64,000 nt of DNA from contig NZ_MUZV01000001.1 of the NCBI RefSeq assembly GCF_002000025.1, positions 664,032 through 728,031 on the forward strand, read 5' to 3'. Under the pieces are notes generated by a model that was given only the letters and a program-made list of their open reading frames with translations, did no database searches and was not told where the DNA came from. This document shows, piece by piece, positions 7,586 to 18,308 of this stretch. The position numbers were made by a program, and so were the translations under genes. Positions within the stretch are counted from its first letter, which is position 1. Each line of letters begins with the position of its first letter. The DNA comes from Cognaticolwellia aestuarii (GTDB lineage Bacteria; Pseudomonadota; Gammaproteobacteria; Enterobacterales; Alteromonadaceae).

Positions 7586-9880
7586 ATGGTCTCTATAATA
7601 AAATATATAACCCCAGCACTAGCTGTTACCTGCTTATCTAATATAGCGTTTGCTGTGAATGCTCAATCGCTGAGCATCGATAAATATTATCAAGCAGAGC
7701 AACAACTTAGTAAACACACAGATAAATTGGTTACCGGCACGCTAGATCATCCGGTGTGGACTAACAACAGCCAATTAACTTATCGTAGCCATACCAAACA
7801 AGGTGAAGCGTTTTTTATTATTGATGCTGTGACAAAAGAAAAAAATTTGGCGTTCGATCATCAAAAACTCGCCACGGCGCTATCTGCCAGCACCAAACAA
7901 GACATTAAAGCTGAAAAGCTGCCTTTTACATCTTTTGACTTAATCAATAACCAGACTATTTCGATAAAAATAAAAGATGATTTATATCAGTGTGATATTG
8001 AGCGCTATTCATGTGATCAAGTTAAAAACACCGCTAAAGATAATGAATTAGTCGCTCCTAATGGTTTACATGCCGTTTATATTCAAGACAACAACTTATG
8101 GCTAAGTAAACTCAGTGATAATAGCAAAAAGCAGTTAACCACTGACGGCGAAGATAATTTTGGTTATGCCACCAATAATGCCGGTTGGATACGGGGTAAA
8201 AAGCCGGTAGTAAAATGGTCTCCTGATTCTAAAAAGTTAACCACCTTTAAACATGATGGCCGTAATGTCGGTGAAATGGGCATAGTATCAACGGCAGTAG
8301 GGCACCCTAATATTGATGTTTGGAAATACCCATTGCCGGGTGATGAAAACATTTTCAAAATTCACCGTGTTGTTATCGATGTTGAACAAGCTAAAGTCAT
8401 ACCGCTTGATATGCCTGCTGATGATCATCGCTCAACGATAACTGATCATGTTGCGGGCCGAGATGGGCAGTTGTTAGATATTGATTGGTCTGCTGACAGT
8501 AGCCACTTTGCCTTTGTTTCATCAACACGTGATCACAAAACCGCTACCCTAAAAATAGCTAATGCTAAAACAGGTAAGGTACGAACCATTTTCAGTGAAA
8601 CTGAAAAAAGTTTTTTTGAATCAGGTGTTAGTGATATTAGCTGGCAGTATCTTGATAAAAGTAATGAAATCATTTGGTTTTCTCAACGCTCTGATTGGGG
8701 ACATTTATACCTAGTAGATGCGACAACAGGTAAAATTAAAAACCAAATTACTCAAGGTGATTGGACGGTTTTAGAGTTACTCAATGTTAACCAAGATACG
8801 GGCAAACTTATTTTTACCGGTGCTGGCAAAGAGGGCGGTGATGCTTATTTTCATTACCTTTATAGCATTAACAAGGATGGTTCGAACTTAACACTGTTAA
8901 CGCCTGAGAAAAAACATCACCGTATAAGCTTAAGCAAAAACGCTGAATACTTTTTAGATAGAGTTTCTACACCAGACCAACCTGAAACTAGCTTTATTCG
9001 CAGTACTAGTAGTAAATCTGGTTTTGTTGTAGAGCAAATGGATATTAGCAAGTTAAGTGCTACCGGCTGGCAAGCCCCTACGCCATTTATCGTTAAAGAC
9101 CGAAATAACCAACATGACATCTATGGCTTAATGTACAAACCTAGCGATTTTGACGCTAGCAAGTCTTACCCTGTGGTTAATTATTTATATCCAGGCCCAC
9201 AAGTTGGTAGTATAAGGGGCCGCCACTTTAGAACTGCTCGTGGCGACAACCAAGCTATTGCTGAACTTGGTTTTATTGTTATTGAAATTGATGCACTAGG
9301 AACACCGGGTCGTTCAAAGAGTTTTCATGAGTTTTATTATCAAAATATGGGCGATAGCGGCATTCCTGATCAGGTGGCAGCAATTAAACAATTAGCAGCA
9401 CAACATAGTTGGATTGATAGCACTCGAGTTGGCATTTGGGGACACTCTGGTGGGGGGTTTGCTTCAACACGTGCTTTGTTAACTTATCCTGATTTTTATT
9501 CTGTCGCCGTATCTCAAGCCGGTAATCATGATAATAGAAACTACGCCGATGAATGGGGTGAAAAATATCACGGGTTATTAGTTAAAAATGAAGATGGTAC
9601 AACGAATTATGACAGCCAAGCTAATCAGCTTATCGTTGAAAACCTAAAAGGTAAGTTGCTGCTAGCGCATGGCACAACTGACACGAATGTACCGCCATAT
9701 AACACCTTAGTGGTCGCAGAAGCGTTGATTAAAGCCAATAAAGACTTCGACATGCTAATGCTACCTAATCGCGGCCACGGCTTTGCAAGAGAGCCTTATA
9801 TGATGCGTAAGCGCTGGGATTACTTTGTGCAGCACTTAATGGGTGCTACACCACCAAAAGAGTTTGTTTTTTGCGAGTAA
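7586..9880 (+). CDS. S9 family (dipeptidyl-peptidase IV type) prolyl peptidase, exported
   Basis: This 764-residue serine peptidase has the two-part structure of subfamily S9B: an N-terminal beta-propeller (DPP4_N: VKWSPDSKKLTTF, IDWSADSSHFAFVSS and similar blades) and a C-terminal alpha/beta-hydrolase domain. The triad is visible as Ser621 in GIWGHSGGGF, Asp699 in HGTTDTNVPP and His731 in NRGHGF. The nucleophile elbow GHSGG differs from the usual GWSYGG. A signal peptide ending near AFAVNA points to a periplasmic or secreted enzyme removing X-Pro dipeptides or related peptides. The ATG at 7586, six bases after AAGG, is preferred over the in-frame TTG at 7580. It is monocistronic with its own terminator. 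Confidence 0.9.
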   Translation: MVSIIKYITPALAVTCLSNIAFAVNAQSLSIDKYYQAEQQLSKHTDKLVTGTLDHPVWTNNSQLTYRSHTKQGEAFFIIDAVTKEKNLAFDHQKLATALSASTKQDIKAEKLPFTSFDLINNQTISIKIKDDLYQCDIERYSCDQVKNTAKDNELVAPNGLHAVYIQDNNLWLSKLSDNSKKQLTTDGEDNFGYATNNAGWIRGKKPVVKWSPDSKKLTTFKHDGRNVGEMGIVSTAVGHPNIDVWKYPLPGDENIFKIHRVVIDVEQAKVIPLDMPADDHRSTITDHVAGRDGQLLDIDWSADSSHFAFVSSTRDHKTATLKIANAKTGKVRTIFSETEKSFFESGVSDISWQYLDKSNEIIWFSQRSDWGHLYLVDATTGKIKNQITQGDWTVLELLNVNQDTGKLIFTGAGKEGGDAYFHYLYSINKDGSNLTLLTPEKKHHRISLSKNAEYFLDRVSTPDQPETSFIRSTSSKSGFVVEQMDISKLSATGWQAPTPFIVKDRNNQHDIYGLMYKPSDFDASKSYPVVNYLYPGPQVGSIRGRHFRTARGDNQAIAELGFIVIEIDALGTPGRSKSFHEFYYQNMGDSGIPDQVAAIKQLAAQHSWIDSTRVGIWGHSGGGFASTRALLTYPDFYSVAVSQAGNHDNRNYADEWGEKYHGLLVKNEDGTTNYDSQANQLIVENLKGKLLLAHGTTDTNVPPYNTLVVAEALIKANKDFDMLMLPNRGHGFAREPYMMRKRWDYFVQHLMGATPPKEFVFCE

Positions 9881-9910
9881 TTTAGCAAAGTAAAATGCAA
9901 TAAATTAATA

Positions 9911-9941
9911 AAAACCGATATTGGATAAATATCGGTTTTTT
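9911..9941 (+). terminator. Rho-independent terminator of the S9B peptidase gene
   Basis: AAAACCGATAT (9911-9921) pairs with ATATCGGTTTT (9929-9939) around a 7-base loop and runs into T residues. Confidence 0.88.
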
Positions 9942-10095
9942 ATCGCTAAAAGAAACAATAGCGTTATATTTCAATGACGATATAAACCAAAGGTTTACCG
10001 TCCTTAAGTTATCAAGACTCCATTCAATTAATGCCTTTTAGCGAATATGCAATTAACACATACTTTTTAAACGTAATATCAATTCAAACAAGTTA

Positions 10096-11016
10096 TTATT
10101 TCGTTCGCACATAAACATTGCCGTTATAGGTCGCTAACGTAATATCTTGGCCTCCACCATTAACTTCTGCACTCATCATGCCGCCAATGACAATTTTCTG
10201 CTTACCACCTTTGTTCTTACGTTGAACATCTTCTGAGGCAAAAAATTCTGTCGCTAAGCCCGAAAATATTTCACCTTTGTAACTCTGCACGTTTATTTTT
10301 GCTGAGGTATTTTTATTGATACTGATATCTATGTTACCGCTATGACTAGTCAACGACGTTGGATTTTGCTGATTTAATACATCAAACGACACCACAATAT
10401 CGGTATTGTGTGTTTCAGCGACCATAGGGCCAGAAACACCGTTTGCGATAATACTGCCTTTGAAGGCTTCAGCTTCAATTGCACCCGATATATTGTTAAT
10501 TTCAACATCACCACCTTTGTACAATTCGATGTCTAAACGGGTACGTTTGGGTACTTTTATATGCAAAATTACATTTTGTGTGCTGTATTCACTCGATATT
10601 TCAACTTCATTATCTTCTTCTTCAATTTCTAACTGCATAGAATTATTTTTTACTGATTTCAATCCTTCAGCCGAGCGTAGTTTTCTTTTATGCTTATTAG
10701 TATGACCGCTAATTATTTCACCAATTTTCTCAATGTTATTGCCTCTGCCATCACTTAACTCAGCAGTAACATCGTTAATGATTCGTTCAACTTTATTAAG
10801 CTCATTGGTTGCAATTTCTTCCATCGTCGCGGTCACTTCAATTGATTCACCATCAAAGCCTTCGATATAAATTGCACCGGTGTGCACCTCGATCTCTAAT
10901 GAAACCGGTTCTCCTGGATTAGATAGTGGTAGGCTGTATGTTTTCTCAATAGCGTGCGCATTTTGCATTAACGCCGACAGTGTTAGACCAAGTAACGTTA
11001 GGTTTAATTTTTTCAT
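10096..11016 (-). CDS. DUF4097-type beta-strand repeat envelope protein, exported
   Basis: The 306-residue precursor has a signal peptide (MKKLNLTLLGLTLSALMQNAHA). The body is rich in short beta strands, with repeated turns such as HTGAIYIEGFDGE, GGDVEINNISGAIEAEAFKGSIIANGVSG, HSGNIDISI and TYNGNVYVR. This pattern is typical of the DUF4097 'putative adhesin' right-handed beta-helix family. A charged Glu/Lys-rich insert sits at about residues 95-140. It follows the anti-sigma-like gene by 25 bases, making it the third gene of a sigma / anti-sigma / DUF4097 operon. It may therefore be an effector or sensor of that envelope-response system. The molecular function of the family is not established. 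Confidence 0.8.
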   Translation of the reverse strand: MKKLNLTLLGLTLSALMQNAHAIEKTYSLPLSNPGEPVSLEIEVHTGAIYIEGFDGESIEVTATMEEIATNELNKVERIINDVTAELSDGRGNNIEKIGEIISGHTNKHKRKLRSAEGLKSVKNNSMQLEIEEEDNEVEISSEYSTQNVILHIKVPKRTRLDIELYKGGDVEINNISGAIEAEAFKGSIIANGVSGPMVAETHNTDIVVSFDVLNQQNPTSLTSHSGNIDISINKNTSAKINVQSYKGEIFSGLATEFFASEDVQRKNKGGKQKIVIGGMMSAEVNGGGQDITLATYNGNVYVRTK

Positions 11017-11041
11017 ATTTTATACTCCAAAATAAATTTAT

Positions 11042-11911
11042 TTAGATATGGGAAATGGCGTTAATTCTCTGTAAAAATTCCGCCATATCTGGATTTAATT
11101 CGCTTTCATTCAGTGCTTTTAATAATTCATTTTTAGTTACACTTGAGCCTATATTGAATAACAAGCGACACAGTTCTATTTTTACTAATGTATTGTTTTC
11201 TTTAATAGTGAACGCTAAGAGTTGATGCTCTTGTTCGCTAATATCAGGGAGGTTATTTAGGGTATTAATAATAGCTAACTTTACTGCTGTGGAACGGTCA
11301 TGTTCCAAGGTCGACATCAGTGTTTTCATCAATAATGGGTCAGTTAAATCAGTTTGTTGGCTATAAGCAACACCAGATAAGCGTTCGGCCGCAGAAGATT
11401 TATCTAACATCGACAGGGCTAGCATCGCACTCAAAGAGGAAACTTCTTGCTGTAAATTATCAATACCATTTTTAGCGGCCAAGTTAGCAGCTAAATTTTG
11501 GCCTTGCTGACCTATTTCATCACGACTGTCATTGGCATTAAAACCCAATAAAAACACTAAACCTAAAGTTGCAAACTGAGCAAATGGCTTAATCGTACTA
11601 GTGCTAAGCCAATTTTTTATGACTGTAAAAATATGGACTTGTTTAGACTGTTTAGCTGCCTGATTAGTATCGATATTTTGCTGTGCATTTTGTGCTTGTG
11701 ACAACATGTTATAAAAACGCTGATCAAGTTCACTAGACGGTAACTCTTGGTTATCTTGCTGCCAAAATGCATCAATAAAGGCTAATTCTTTAACTAGCTC
11801 AGGGTGAAACTCAATATATTGCTGCATTTCATCAGTAAGTACTAATTCAGCTGTGACGTTTTTATTAATATTCGAGAGCTTCCAATCAATAATAGTTTGA
11901 TGATTCATCAC
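11042..11911 (-). CDS. Membrane-anchored anti-sigma-factor-like protein with HEAT-like C-terminal part
   Basis: The 289-residue protein overlaps the end of the ECF sigma gene by 4 bases, the usual arrangement for sigma/anti-sigma pairs. An N-terminal region of about 105 residues would be cytoplasmic (helical, with ELDQRFYNMLSQAQ). One membrane segment lies near residues 108-126 (KPFAQFATLGLVFLLGFNA). The remaining about 160 residues would be periplasmic. That part contains helical repeat-like units (PLLMKTLMSTLEHDRSTAVKL, LVKIELCRLLFNIGSSVTK) resembling HEAT repeats. There is no zinc-finger (HC2/ZAS) motif; the only cysteine is in the C-terminal half. The anti-sigma role rests on position and topology rather than on a recognised domain. 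Confidence 0.65.
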   Translation of the reverse strand: MMNHQTIIDWKLSNINKNVTAELVLTDEMQQYIEFHPELVKELAFIDAFWQQDNQELPSSELDQRFYNMLSQAQNAQQNIDTNQAAKQSKQVHIFTVIKNWLSTSTIKPFAQFATLGLVFLLGFNANDSRDEIGQQGQNLAANLAAKNGIDNLQQEVSSLSAMLALSMLDKSSAAERLSGVAYSQQTDLTDPLLMKTLMSTLEHDRSTAVKLAIINTLNNLPDISEQEHQLLAFTIKENNTLVKIELCRLLFNIGSSVTKNELLKALNESELNPDMAEFLQRINAISHI

Positions 11912-12456
11912 TGTACCTCACCTGACAATTTGTTGTATTTTTCATGCAATTTACTAATAGCATTACGCATTTTTGACTTTAAAGTATTTAAATTACAGTC
12001 AAGTAACGACGATATTTCATGATAATTTAGTTGCTGAAAACGGCTTAAAATAATAATTTCTCGATGCTCAGCTGAAATACTGGCCAATGATTCATCAAAA
12101 ATATTCTGTTGCTGGCTTGATACCGCTTGCTCCGTTGCACAATGCTCTGAAACAACTTCATGATCATCAATATCTTCGTGAATAACATTACCCTTGTTCT
12201 TTCGGTAAAGATCAGCAGCGGTATTTCTAGCAATGCCATACATCCAACTGCTAAAGGTACTAGAGCCATTAAAACTGCTACGATAAGCTAATATTTTCAT
12301 AAAAGTTTCCTGCACTAAGTCTTCACTTTGAGCACGACTATTACCCTTCTTACGAAAGTAATTAAACAACTTCACCTTATTGCTTTCATACAACACAGCC
12401 AATTTATCTAATTGGCCCGCTTGTACTTGCAACATTACGTCCTTTTCATTAATCAT
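11908..12456 (-). CDS. ECF-type RNA polymerase sigma factor
   Basis: This 182-residue sigma-70 family protein has region 2 (AVLYESNKVKLFNYFRKKG...QSEDLVQETFMKILAYRSSFNGSSTFSSWMYGIARNTAADLYRK) and region 4 (SAEHREIIILSRFQQLNYHEISSLLDCNLNTLKSKMRNAISKLHE) joined by a short acidic linker, and lacks regions 1 and 3. The layout is that of extracytoplasmic-function sigma factors. It heads a three-gene operon with the overlapping anti-sigma-like gene and the DUF4097 gene. Such factors usually activate their own promoter when an envelope signal releases the anti-sigma. I could not pick out a confident autoregulatory promoter in the 298 AT-rich bases upstream. Confidence 0.93.
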   Translation of the reverse strand: MINEKDVMLQVQAGQLDKLAVLYESNKVKLFNYFRKKGNSRAQSEDLVQETFMKILAYRSSFNGSSTFSSWMYGIARNTAADLYRKNKGNVIHEDIDDHEVVSEHCATEQAVSSQQQNIFDESLASISAEHREIIILSRFQQLNYHEISSLLDCNLNTLKSKMRNAISKLHEKYNKLSGEVQ

Positions 12457-12688
12457 TTCTGATATAAGTTCCCGCGTTCAATGCTCTGCTAATGTAAACT
12501 TTTCGCTAAGTTTCTTCTTATAGTTATTAATACTGAGTTTTTATTAAAAGGTTTATAAATTTTTTGTTTATTTAATCATTTAGAAAATAGTCTGTTTTGT
12601 GCAAACAACGAAGCTGTCTTCATAAACTACCCAACGATATCAACACTCAAATGCTTGATGAAAATAAAGTGCTATGCTCAATACAATA

Positions 12689-12702
12689 TTGCGCTAGATC
12701 AA
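12689..12702. promoter_or_regulatory. FNR/CRP-family-like binding site upstream of the DksA-like gene
   Basis: TTGCG-CTAG-ATCAA matches the FNR pattern TTGAT-N4-ATCAA at 8 of 10 defined positions, with a perfect right half. It is 53 bases upstream of the ATG at 12755. A nearly identical sequence (TTGTGCTAGATCAA) precedes ompW at 61205-61218. Confidence 0.5.
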
Positions 12703-12754
12703 AACAGCGACTCATCAGAGGCATAGAATGAAATAAAGCCCAAGGAGAAAGCTG

Positions 12755-13066
12755 ATGAATAAAGATATTATAAGGAATTTATTAGATAAGAAAGTTGAAC
12801 TTGAACAGCGCATCAGCGCTATAGAAGCTGACTTTAGTAAAGGCCGTTCACAAGATTTTGCAGAACAAACCAGTGAAAATGAAAACAACGAAGTACTCAG
12901 TGAAATTCATCTTGAAGCACAACGAGAATTAAATTTAATCAATCAAGCTATTACCCGTTCTGATAATAATGAATACGGCTTATGTCGGCTTTGCCAGCAA
13001 GCTATTAGTCCTGAACGCTTAAAGGTCTTACCATATATTGACACTTGCATTAATTGCGCTAAATAG
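12755..13066 (+). CDS. TraR/DksA-family C4 zinc-finger protein
   Basis: This 103-residue protein has an N-terminal helical hairpin (DKKVELEQRISAIEADFSK...EVLSEIHLEAQRELNLINQAI) and a C-terminal C4 zinc finger, CRLC-(17 residues)-CINC, in the DksA/TraR arrangement (YGLCRLCQQAI...DTCINC). It is shorter than housekeeping DksA (about 150) and longer than TraR (about 70). It is thus one of the small DksA-like proteins, which may bind the RNA polymerase secondary channel. It has a good GGAG site and forms an operon with a YdcH-type gene 10 bases downstream. An FNR-like site lies upstream. Confidence 0.88.
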   Translation: MNKDIIRNLLDKKVELEQRISAIEADFSKGRSQDFAEQTSENENNEVLSEIHLEAQRELNLINQAITRSDNNEYGLCRLCQQAISPERLKVLPYIDTCINCAK

Positions 13067-13076
13067 GAGAAAAGAC

Positions 13077-13325
13077 ATGTTAGATAAACACGATTTGCAC
13101 CATGAGTTTCCAGAGTTTGAACAAGAAATTCGCCAATTAAAAATGGACAACGCACATTTCGCACGCCTATTTAAAGAGTATCATCAAATAAATCAGCAAG
13201 TACATCGTATAGAAGTTGGGGTAGAGCCAACCAGTGATGAATATTTAGAGCAACAAAAAGTAGCTCGTTTACATTTAAAAGATGAGCTGTTCAGTATGCT
13301 TAAAAAAGCGCAAGTAACAGCTTAA
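13077..13325 (+). CDS. YdcH family protein (DUF465)
   Basis: The 82-residue protein is almost wholly helical and charged. It has the DUF465 pattern HHEFPEFEQEIRQLKMDNAHFARLFKEYHQINQQVHRIE near its start and a Lys-containing second helix (LKDELFSMLKKA). The function of the family is not established. The ATG at 13077 follows an AGGAG site by about 6 bases and is preferred over the longer frame that overlaps the preceding gene. It is the second gene of a pair with the DksA-like gene, and is followed by a terminator shared with the convergent ATP synthase operon. Confidence 0.87.
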   Translation: MLDKHDLHHEFPEFEQEIRQLKMDNAHFARLFKEYHQINQQVHRIEVGVEPTSDEYLEQQKVARLHLKDELFSMLKKAQVTA

Positions 13326-13345
13326 AAGTAAAAATATTCAGACAT

Positions 13346-13384
13346 AAAAAAGCGACTAATTACCGAAGTAAAAGTCGCTTTTTT
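13346..13384. terminator. Bidirectional terminator between ydcH-type gene and atpC
   Basis: AGCGACT (13351-13357) pairs with AGTCGCT (13373-13379). The stem is flanked by A5 on the left and T5 on the right, so it can terminate transcription from both converging operons. Confidence 0.85.
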
Positions 13385-13406
13385 GATCACTAAAACTTAC
13401 TGTTAG

Positions 13407-13826
13407 CTAGTTTTTGCTTGACGCTTGAATAACACGCAATTGTGCAACAGCGCGAGCTAATTCAGCTGCAGCTTCAGCATAATCAACATCGTTTCCGTGT
13501 TCATTCAAGTGCTTCTCTGCGCGTTCTTTAGCTTCTAGTGCGGCTTGTTCATCTAAATCACCGCCACGTACTGCGATATCTGCAAGTACTGTTACGTTAT
13601 TAGGTTGAACTTCTAACATACCGCCAGAAAGATAAATGATTTCTTCATCACCACCTTTCTTAACGATTCTTGCCATACCAGGTTTTAGTGAGGTCAGCAA
13701 AGGTGCGTGACCAGGCATAATACCTAATTCACCTTCGCTACCTGTGATCTGTAATGATTCGATGCTACCAGAAAATAAGCTTTCTTCAGCACTTACCACA
13801 TTAAGATTTACAGAAAGTATTGCCAT
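13407..13826 (-). CDS. atpC: ATP synthase F1 subunit epsilon
   Basis: The 139-residue protein has the epsilon beta-sandwich ([42 protein letters not shown]) and the C-terminal helical hairpin ([15 protein letters not shown]...[16 protein letters not shown]). In F1 it couples rotation of the central stalk and can inhibit ATP hydrolysis. It is the last gene of the atp operon, 46 bases after atpD, and is followed by the shared terminator. Confidence 0.98.
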   Translation of the reverse strand: MAILSVNLNVVSAEESLFSGSIESLQITGSEGELGIMPGHAPLLTSLKPGMARIVKKGGDEEIIYLSGGMLEVQPNNVTVLADIAVRGGDLDEQAALEAKERAEKHLNEHGNDVDYAEAAAELARAVAQLRVIQASSKN

Positions 13827-13872
13827 GTGACCTCCTAATAGGTGATTAACTTATGTTAATCACCAAGCTTCA

Positions 13873-15282
<1,410 letters not shown>

Positions 15283-15316
15283 TTATTTACTAATAAAATA
15301 AACAAAGAACCTTTGC

Positions 15317-16177
15317 TTATACCGCTGCCGCACCTGCACAAATTTCACCCAATTCTTGAGTAATACCTGCTTGACGAGCTTTGTTATATACCAATTGTAA
15401 ATCGTTAATTAAGTCACCCGCATTATCTGTTGCAGCTTTCATTGCAACCATACGAGCAGCTTGTTCACATGCGAGGTTTTCAACCACACCTTGATATACT
15501 TGAGACTCCGTATAACGAACTAATAAATGTTCAAGTATTGCTTGAGCATCAGGTTCGTAAATGTAATCCCAGCGATGCTTAATTGCGTCATCATCTGACT
15601 TAGGCAAAGGTAAAAGTTGATCGATTGTCGGTTTTTGCGTCATGGTATTAACAAACTTGTTATATACAATGAACAATCTGTCTATCTCACCATTATCATA
15701 GGCATTTAACATCACCTTCACACTACCGATTAAATCAGTTAATGAAGGGTTATCACCTAATCCTGAAGTTTGTGAAACAACTTTAGCGCCCATATTATTG
15801 AAAAATGACGTAGCTTTAGAACCCACTACGGCAAATTCAACATCAGCGCCAGCTGCTTGGTGTTTACCAGCGTCAGCTAATACTTGTTTAAACAAGTTAA
15901 TGTTTAAACCACCACACAAACCACGGTCTGTTGAGACAACAATATAACCTACACGCTTAGCTTCACGTTCAACCATATAAGGATGACGATATTCTAGATT
16001 ACCAAGCGCGATGTGACCGATCACATTTCGCATATTTTCAGCGTATGGACGAGAGGCAGCCATGCTATCTTGCGCTCTGCGCATTTTGCTAGCTGCAACC
16101 ATTTCCATCGCGCTGGTGATTTTCTGTGTGTTTTTTACACTTCCAATCTTCGATTTTATCTCTTTAGCGCCGGACAT
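15317..16177 (-). CDS. atpG: ATP synthase F1 subunit gamma
   Basis: The 286-residue protein is the central-stalk rotor. It shows the family N-terminal coiled coil ([34 protein letters not shown]) and the C-terminal helix ([35 protein letters not shown] type; here starting CEQAARM). [11 protein letters not shown] marks the conserved middle block. It sits 28 bases downstream of atpA and 58 upstream of atpD. Confidence 0.99.
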   Translation of the reverse strand: MSGAKEIKSKIGSVKNTQKITSAMEMVAASKMRRAQDSMAASRPYAENMRNVIGHIALGNLEYRHPYMVEREAKRVGYIVVSTDRGLCGGLNINLFKQVLADAGKHQAAGADVEFAVVGSKATSFFNNMGAKVVSQTSGLGDNPSLTDLIGSVKVMLNAYDNGEIDRLFIVYNKFVNTMTQKPTIDQLLPLPKSDDDAIKHRWDYIYEPDAQAILEHLLVRYTESQVYQGVVENLACEQAARMVAMKAATDNAGDLINDLQLVYNKARQAGITQELGEICAGAAAV

Positions 16178-16205
16178 GACTATTCTCCCGAAAAGGTTAA
16201 CTCAA

Positions 16206-17747
16206 TTACCAAGTTTGGGTCGCTTTAAAAGCTTCAATAGCTTTAGCTAAACCAGACTCGATGTCTTTGTTATAGTCACCCTTTTCATTGATAGTAGCCA
16301 TCAATTCAGCGTGATCATTGTTTACGTATGTACGTAATGCTTCTTCAAAATCAACAACTTTGTCGATCGCGATATCGTTTAAATAACCTTTTTCTGCGGC
16401 AAATAAAGATACAGCTGTTTCAGCAATTGACAATGGGCTGTATTGCTTTTGCTTCATCAACTCAGTTACACGTTGTCCATGCTCTAATTGAGCACGAGTC
16501 GCGTCATCTAAGTCTGAGGCAAATTGAGCAAAGGCTGCTAATTCAGCATATTGTGCTAATGCTAAACGAATACCACCACCTAATTTCTTGATGATTTTAG
16601 TTTGCGCAGCACCACCAACACGAGATACTGAAATACCAGCGTTAACCGCAGGACGAATACCTGAGTTAAATAGGTTAGATTCTAAGAAAATCTGACCATC
16701 GGTAATTGAGATTACGTTAGTTGGTACGAATGCAGATACATCACCCGCTTGCGTTTCAATGATAGGTAAAGCAGTTAAAGAACCCGTCTTACCTTTAACT
16801 TCACCGTTAGTAAAACGTTCAACGTATGCTTCGTTTACACGAGCAGCACGTTCAAGTAAACGACTGTGAAGATAGAAAACGTCACCTGGGTAGGCTTCAC
16901 GACCTGGCGGACGACGTAAAAGTAATGAAATTTGACGGTAAGCAACAGCTTGCTTAGACAAATCATCATATACGATTAGTGCATCTTCACCGCGATCACG
17001 GAAGTATTCACCCATAGTACAGCCAGAGTATGCTGACAAGTACTGAAGAGCAGCGGCTTCAGAAGCTGATGCAACAACAACGATAGTGTTATCTAACGCG
17101 CCGTGCTCTTCTAAAGAACGTACTAAGTTAGCAACTGTCGACGCTTTTTGTCCGATAGCTACGTATACACACTTAATACCCGTGTTCTTTTGGTTGATGA
17201 TGGCATCTAATGCGATAGCAGATTTACCAATTTGACGGTCACCGATGATAAGTTCACGTTGACCACGACCAATTGGAATCATTGCATCGATTGATTTAAT
17301 ACCTGTTTGAACAGGCTCATCAACAGATTTACGATCAATTACACCTGGTGCAACCATTTCAACAGGAGAGAAACCATCGTTTTCGATTGGTCCTTTACCG
17401 TCAATTGGCTCACCAAGAGTGTTTACAACACGGCCTAATAAGCCACGTCCTACTGGTACTTCTAAAATACGACCAGTACATTTTACTTTCACGCCTTCTG
17501 CTAGATCCGCATAAGGACCCATAACTACCGCACCGACCGAATCACGGTCAAGGTTTAAAGCGATAGCGAAGCGATTGCCAGGAAGTTCGATCATCTCACC
17601 TTGCATTACGTCTGCAAGGCCATGAATACGAATGATACCATCTGTTACAGAAACGATAGTACCTTCATTACGAGCTTCACTAACTACGTCAAACTGTTCA
17701 ATACGACTCTTGATCAGTTCAGCGATTTCAGTGGAATTCAGTTGCAT
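16206..17747 (-). CDS. atpA: ATP synthase F1 subunit alpha
   Basis: The 513-residue non-catalytic nucleotide-binding subunit begins [19 protein letters not shown], as in other gammaproteobacteria. Its Walker A motif reads GDRQIGKS, where most bacterial alpha subunits have GDRQTGKT. Both substitutions are compatible with a P-loop, and the rest ([10 protein letters not shown], the [44 protein letters not shown] block) is conserved. It is 13 bases downstream of atpH and 28 upstream of atpG. Confidence 0.99.
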   Translation of the reverse strand: MQLNSTEIAELIKSRIEQFDVVSEARNEGTIVSVTDGIIRIHGLADVMQGEMIELPGNRFAIALNLDRDSVGAVVMGPYADLAEGVKVKCTGRILEVPVGRGLLGRVVNTLGEPIDGKGPIENDGFSPVEMVAPGVIDRKSVDEPVQTGIKSIDAMIPIGRGQRELIIGDRQIGKSAIALDAIINQKNTGIKCVYVAIGQKASTVANLVRSLEEHGALDNTIVVVASASEAAALQYLSAYSGCTMGEYFRDRGEDALIVYDDLSKQAVAYRQISLLLRRPPGREAYPGDVFYLHSRLLERAARVNEAYVERFTNGEVKGKTGSLTALPIIETQAGDVSAFVPTNVISITDGQIFLESNLFNSGIRPAVNAGISVSRVGGAAQTKIIKKLGGGIRLALAQYAELAAFAQFASDLDDATRAQLEHGQRVTELMKQKQYSPLSIAETAVSLFAAEKGYLNDIAIDKVVDFEEALRTYVNNDHAELMATINEKGDYNKDIESGLAKAIEAFKATQTW

Positions 17748-17760
17748 GCTCTGTTCCCCG

Positions 17761-18294
17761 TTAGGATTGCATTGTTGTTGCTAAGCGGTTCAATTTACCT
17801 CGTACTGAACCATCTATTACCATGTCACCAGCTTTTATTACTAAACCAGAGACTACGTTTGCATCAATATTACAATTAAGTTTAACTTTTCGAGCCAAAC
17901 GCTTTTCAAGCGCAGCGCCTAATGTAGTTTGTTGTTCAGCTGTTAATACAACAGCGGAAGTTACATCCACAGAAATTGTTTTCTCATGTTCAGCTTTTAA
18001 TTCACTAAACTGAGCAGCAACCTGTGGTAGCACCAATAAACGTTGATTTTCAGCCATCACCTTAATCAGGTTTTGGCCATTACTATCAAGTTGTACATCA
18101 CAAACTTTTAAAAAAATGTCTTGTGCTTGTTCAACAGATGCACCACCAGAGAGATACTCTTTAATGGTGTCATCATTAGCAACTTCAGCAGCGAAAACTA
18201 GCATTTCTAACCAGCTTTCTACTGCGTTTGCTTCAATAGCAAAATCAAACGCCGCTTTAGCGTAGGGACGAGCGATGGTTGTCAATTCAGACAT
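17761..18294 (-). CDS. atpH: ATP synthase subunit delta
   Basis: The 177-residue delta subunit links the top of F1 to the peripheral stalk. The start [16 protein letters not shown] and the C-terminal block ([52 protein letters not shown], read in short segments) are diagnostic. It lies between atpF (14 bases upstream) and atpA. Confidence 0.98.
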   Translation of the reverse strand: MSELTTIARPYAKAAFDFAIEANAVESWLEMLVFAAEVANDDTIKEYLSGGASVEQAQDIFLKVCDVQLDSNGQNLIKVMAENQRLLVLPQVAAQFSELKAEHEKTISVDVTSAVVLTAEQQTTLGAALEKRLARKVKLNCNIDANVVSGLVIKAGDMVIDGSVRGKLNRLATTMQS

Positions 18295-18308
18295 AAGCTC
18301 AGTTCCCT

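Noticed and set aside
12045..12269. Second frame inside the ECF sigma gene
   Set aside because: Shadow frame; the sigma-factor frame carries all recognised motifs.
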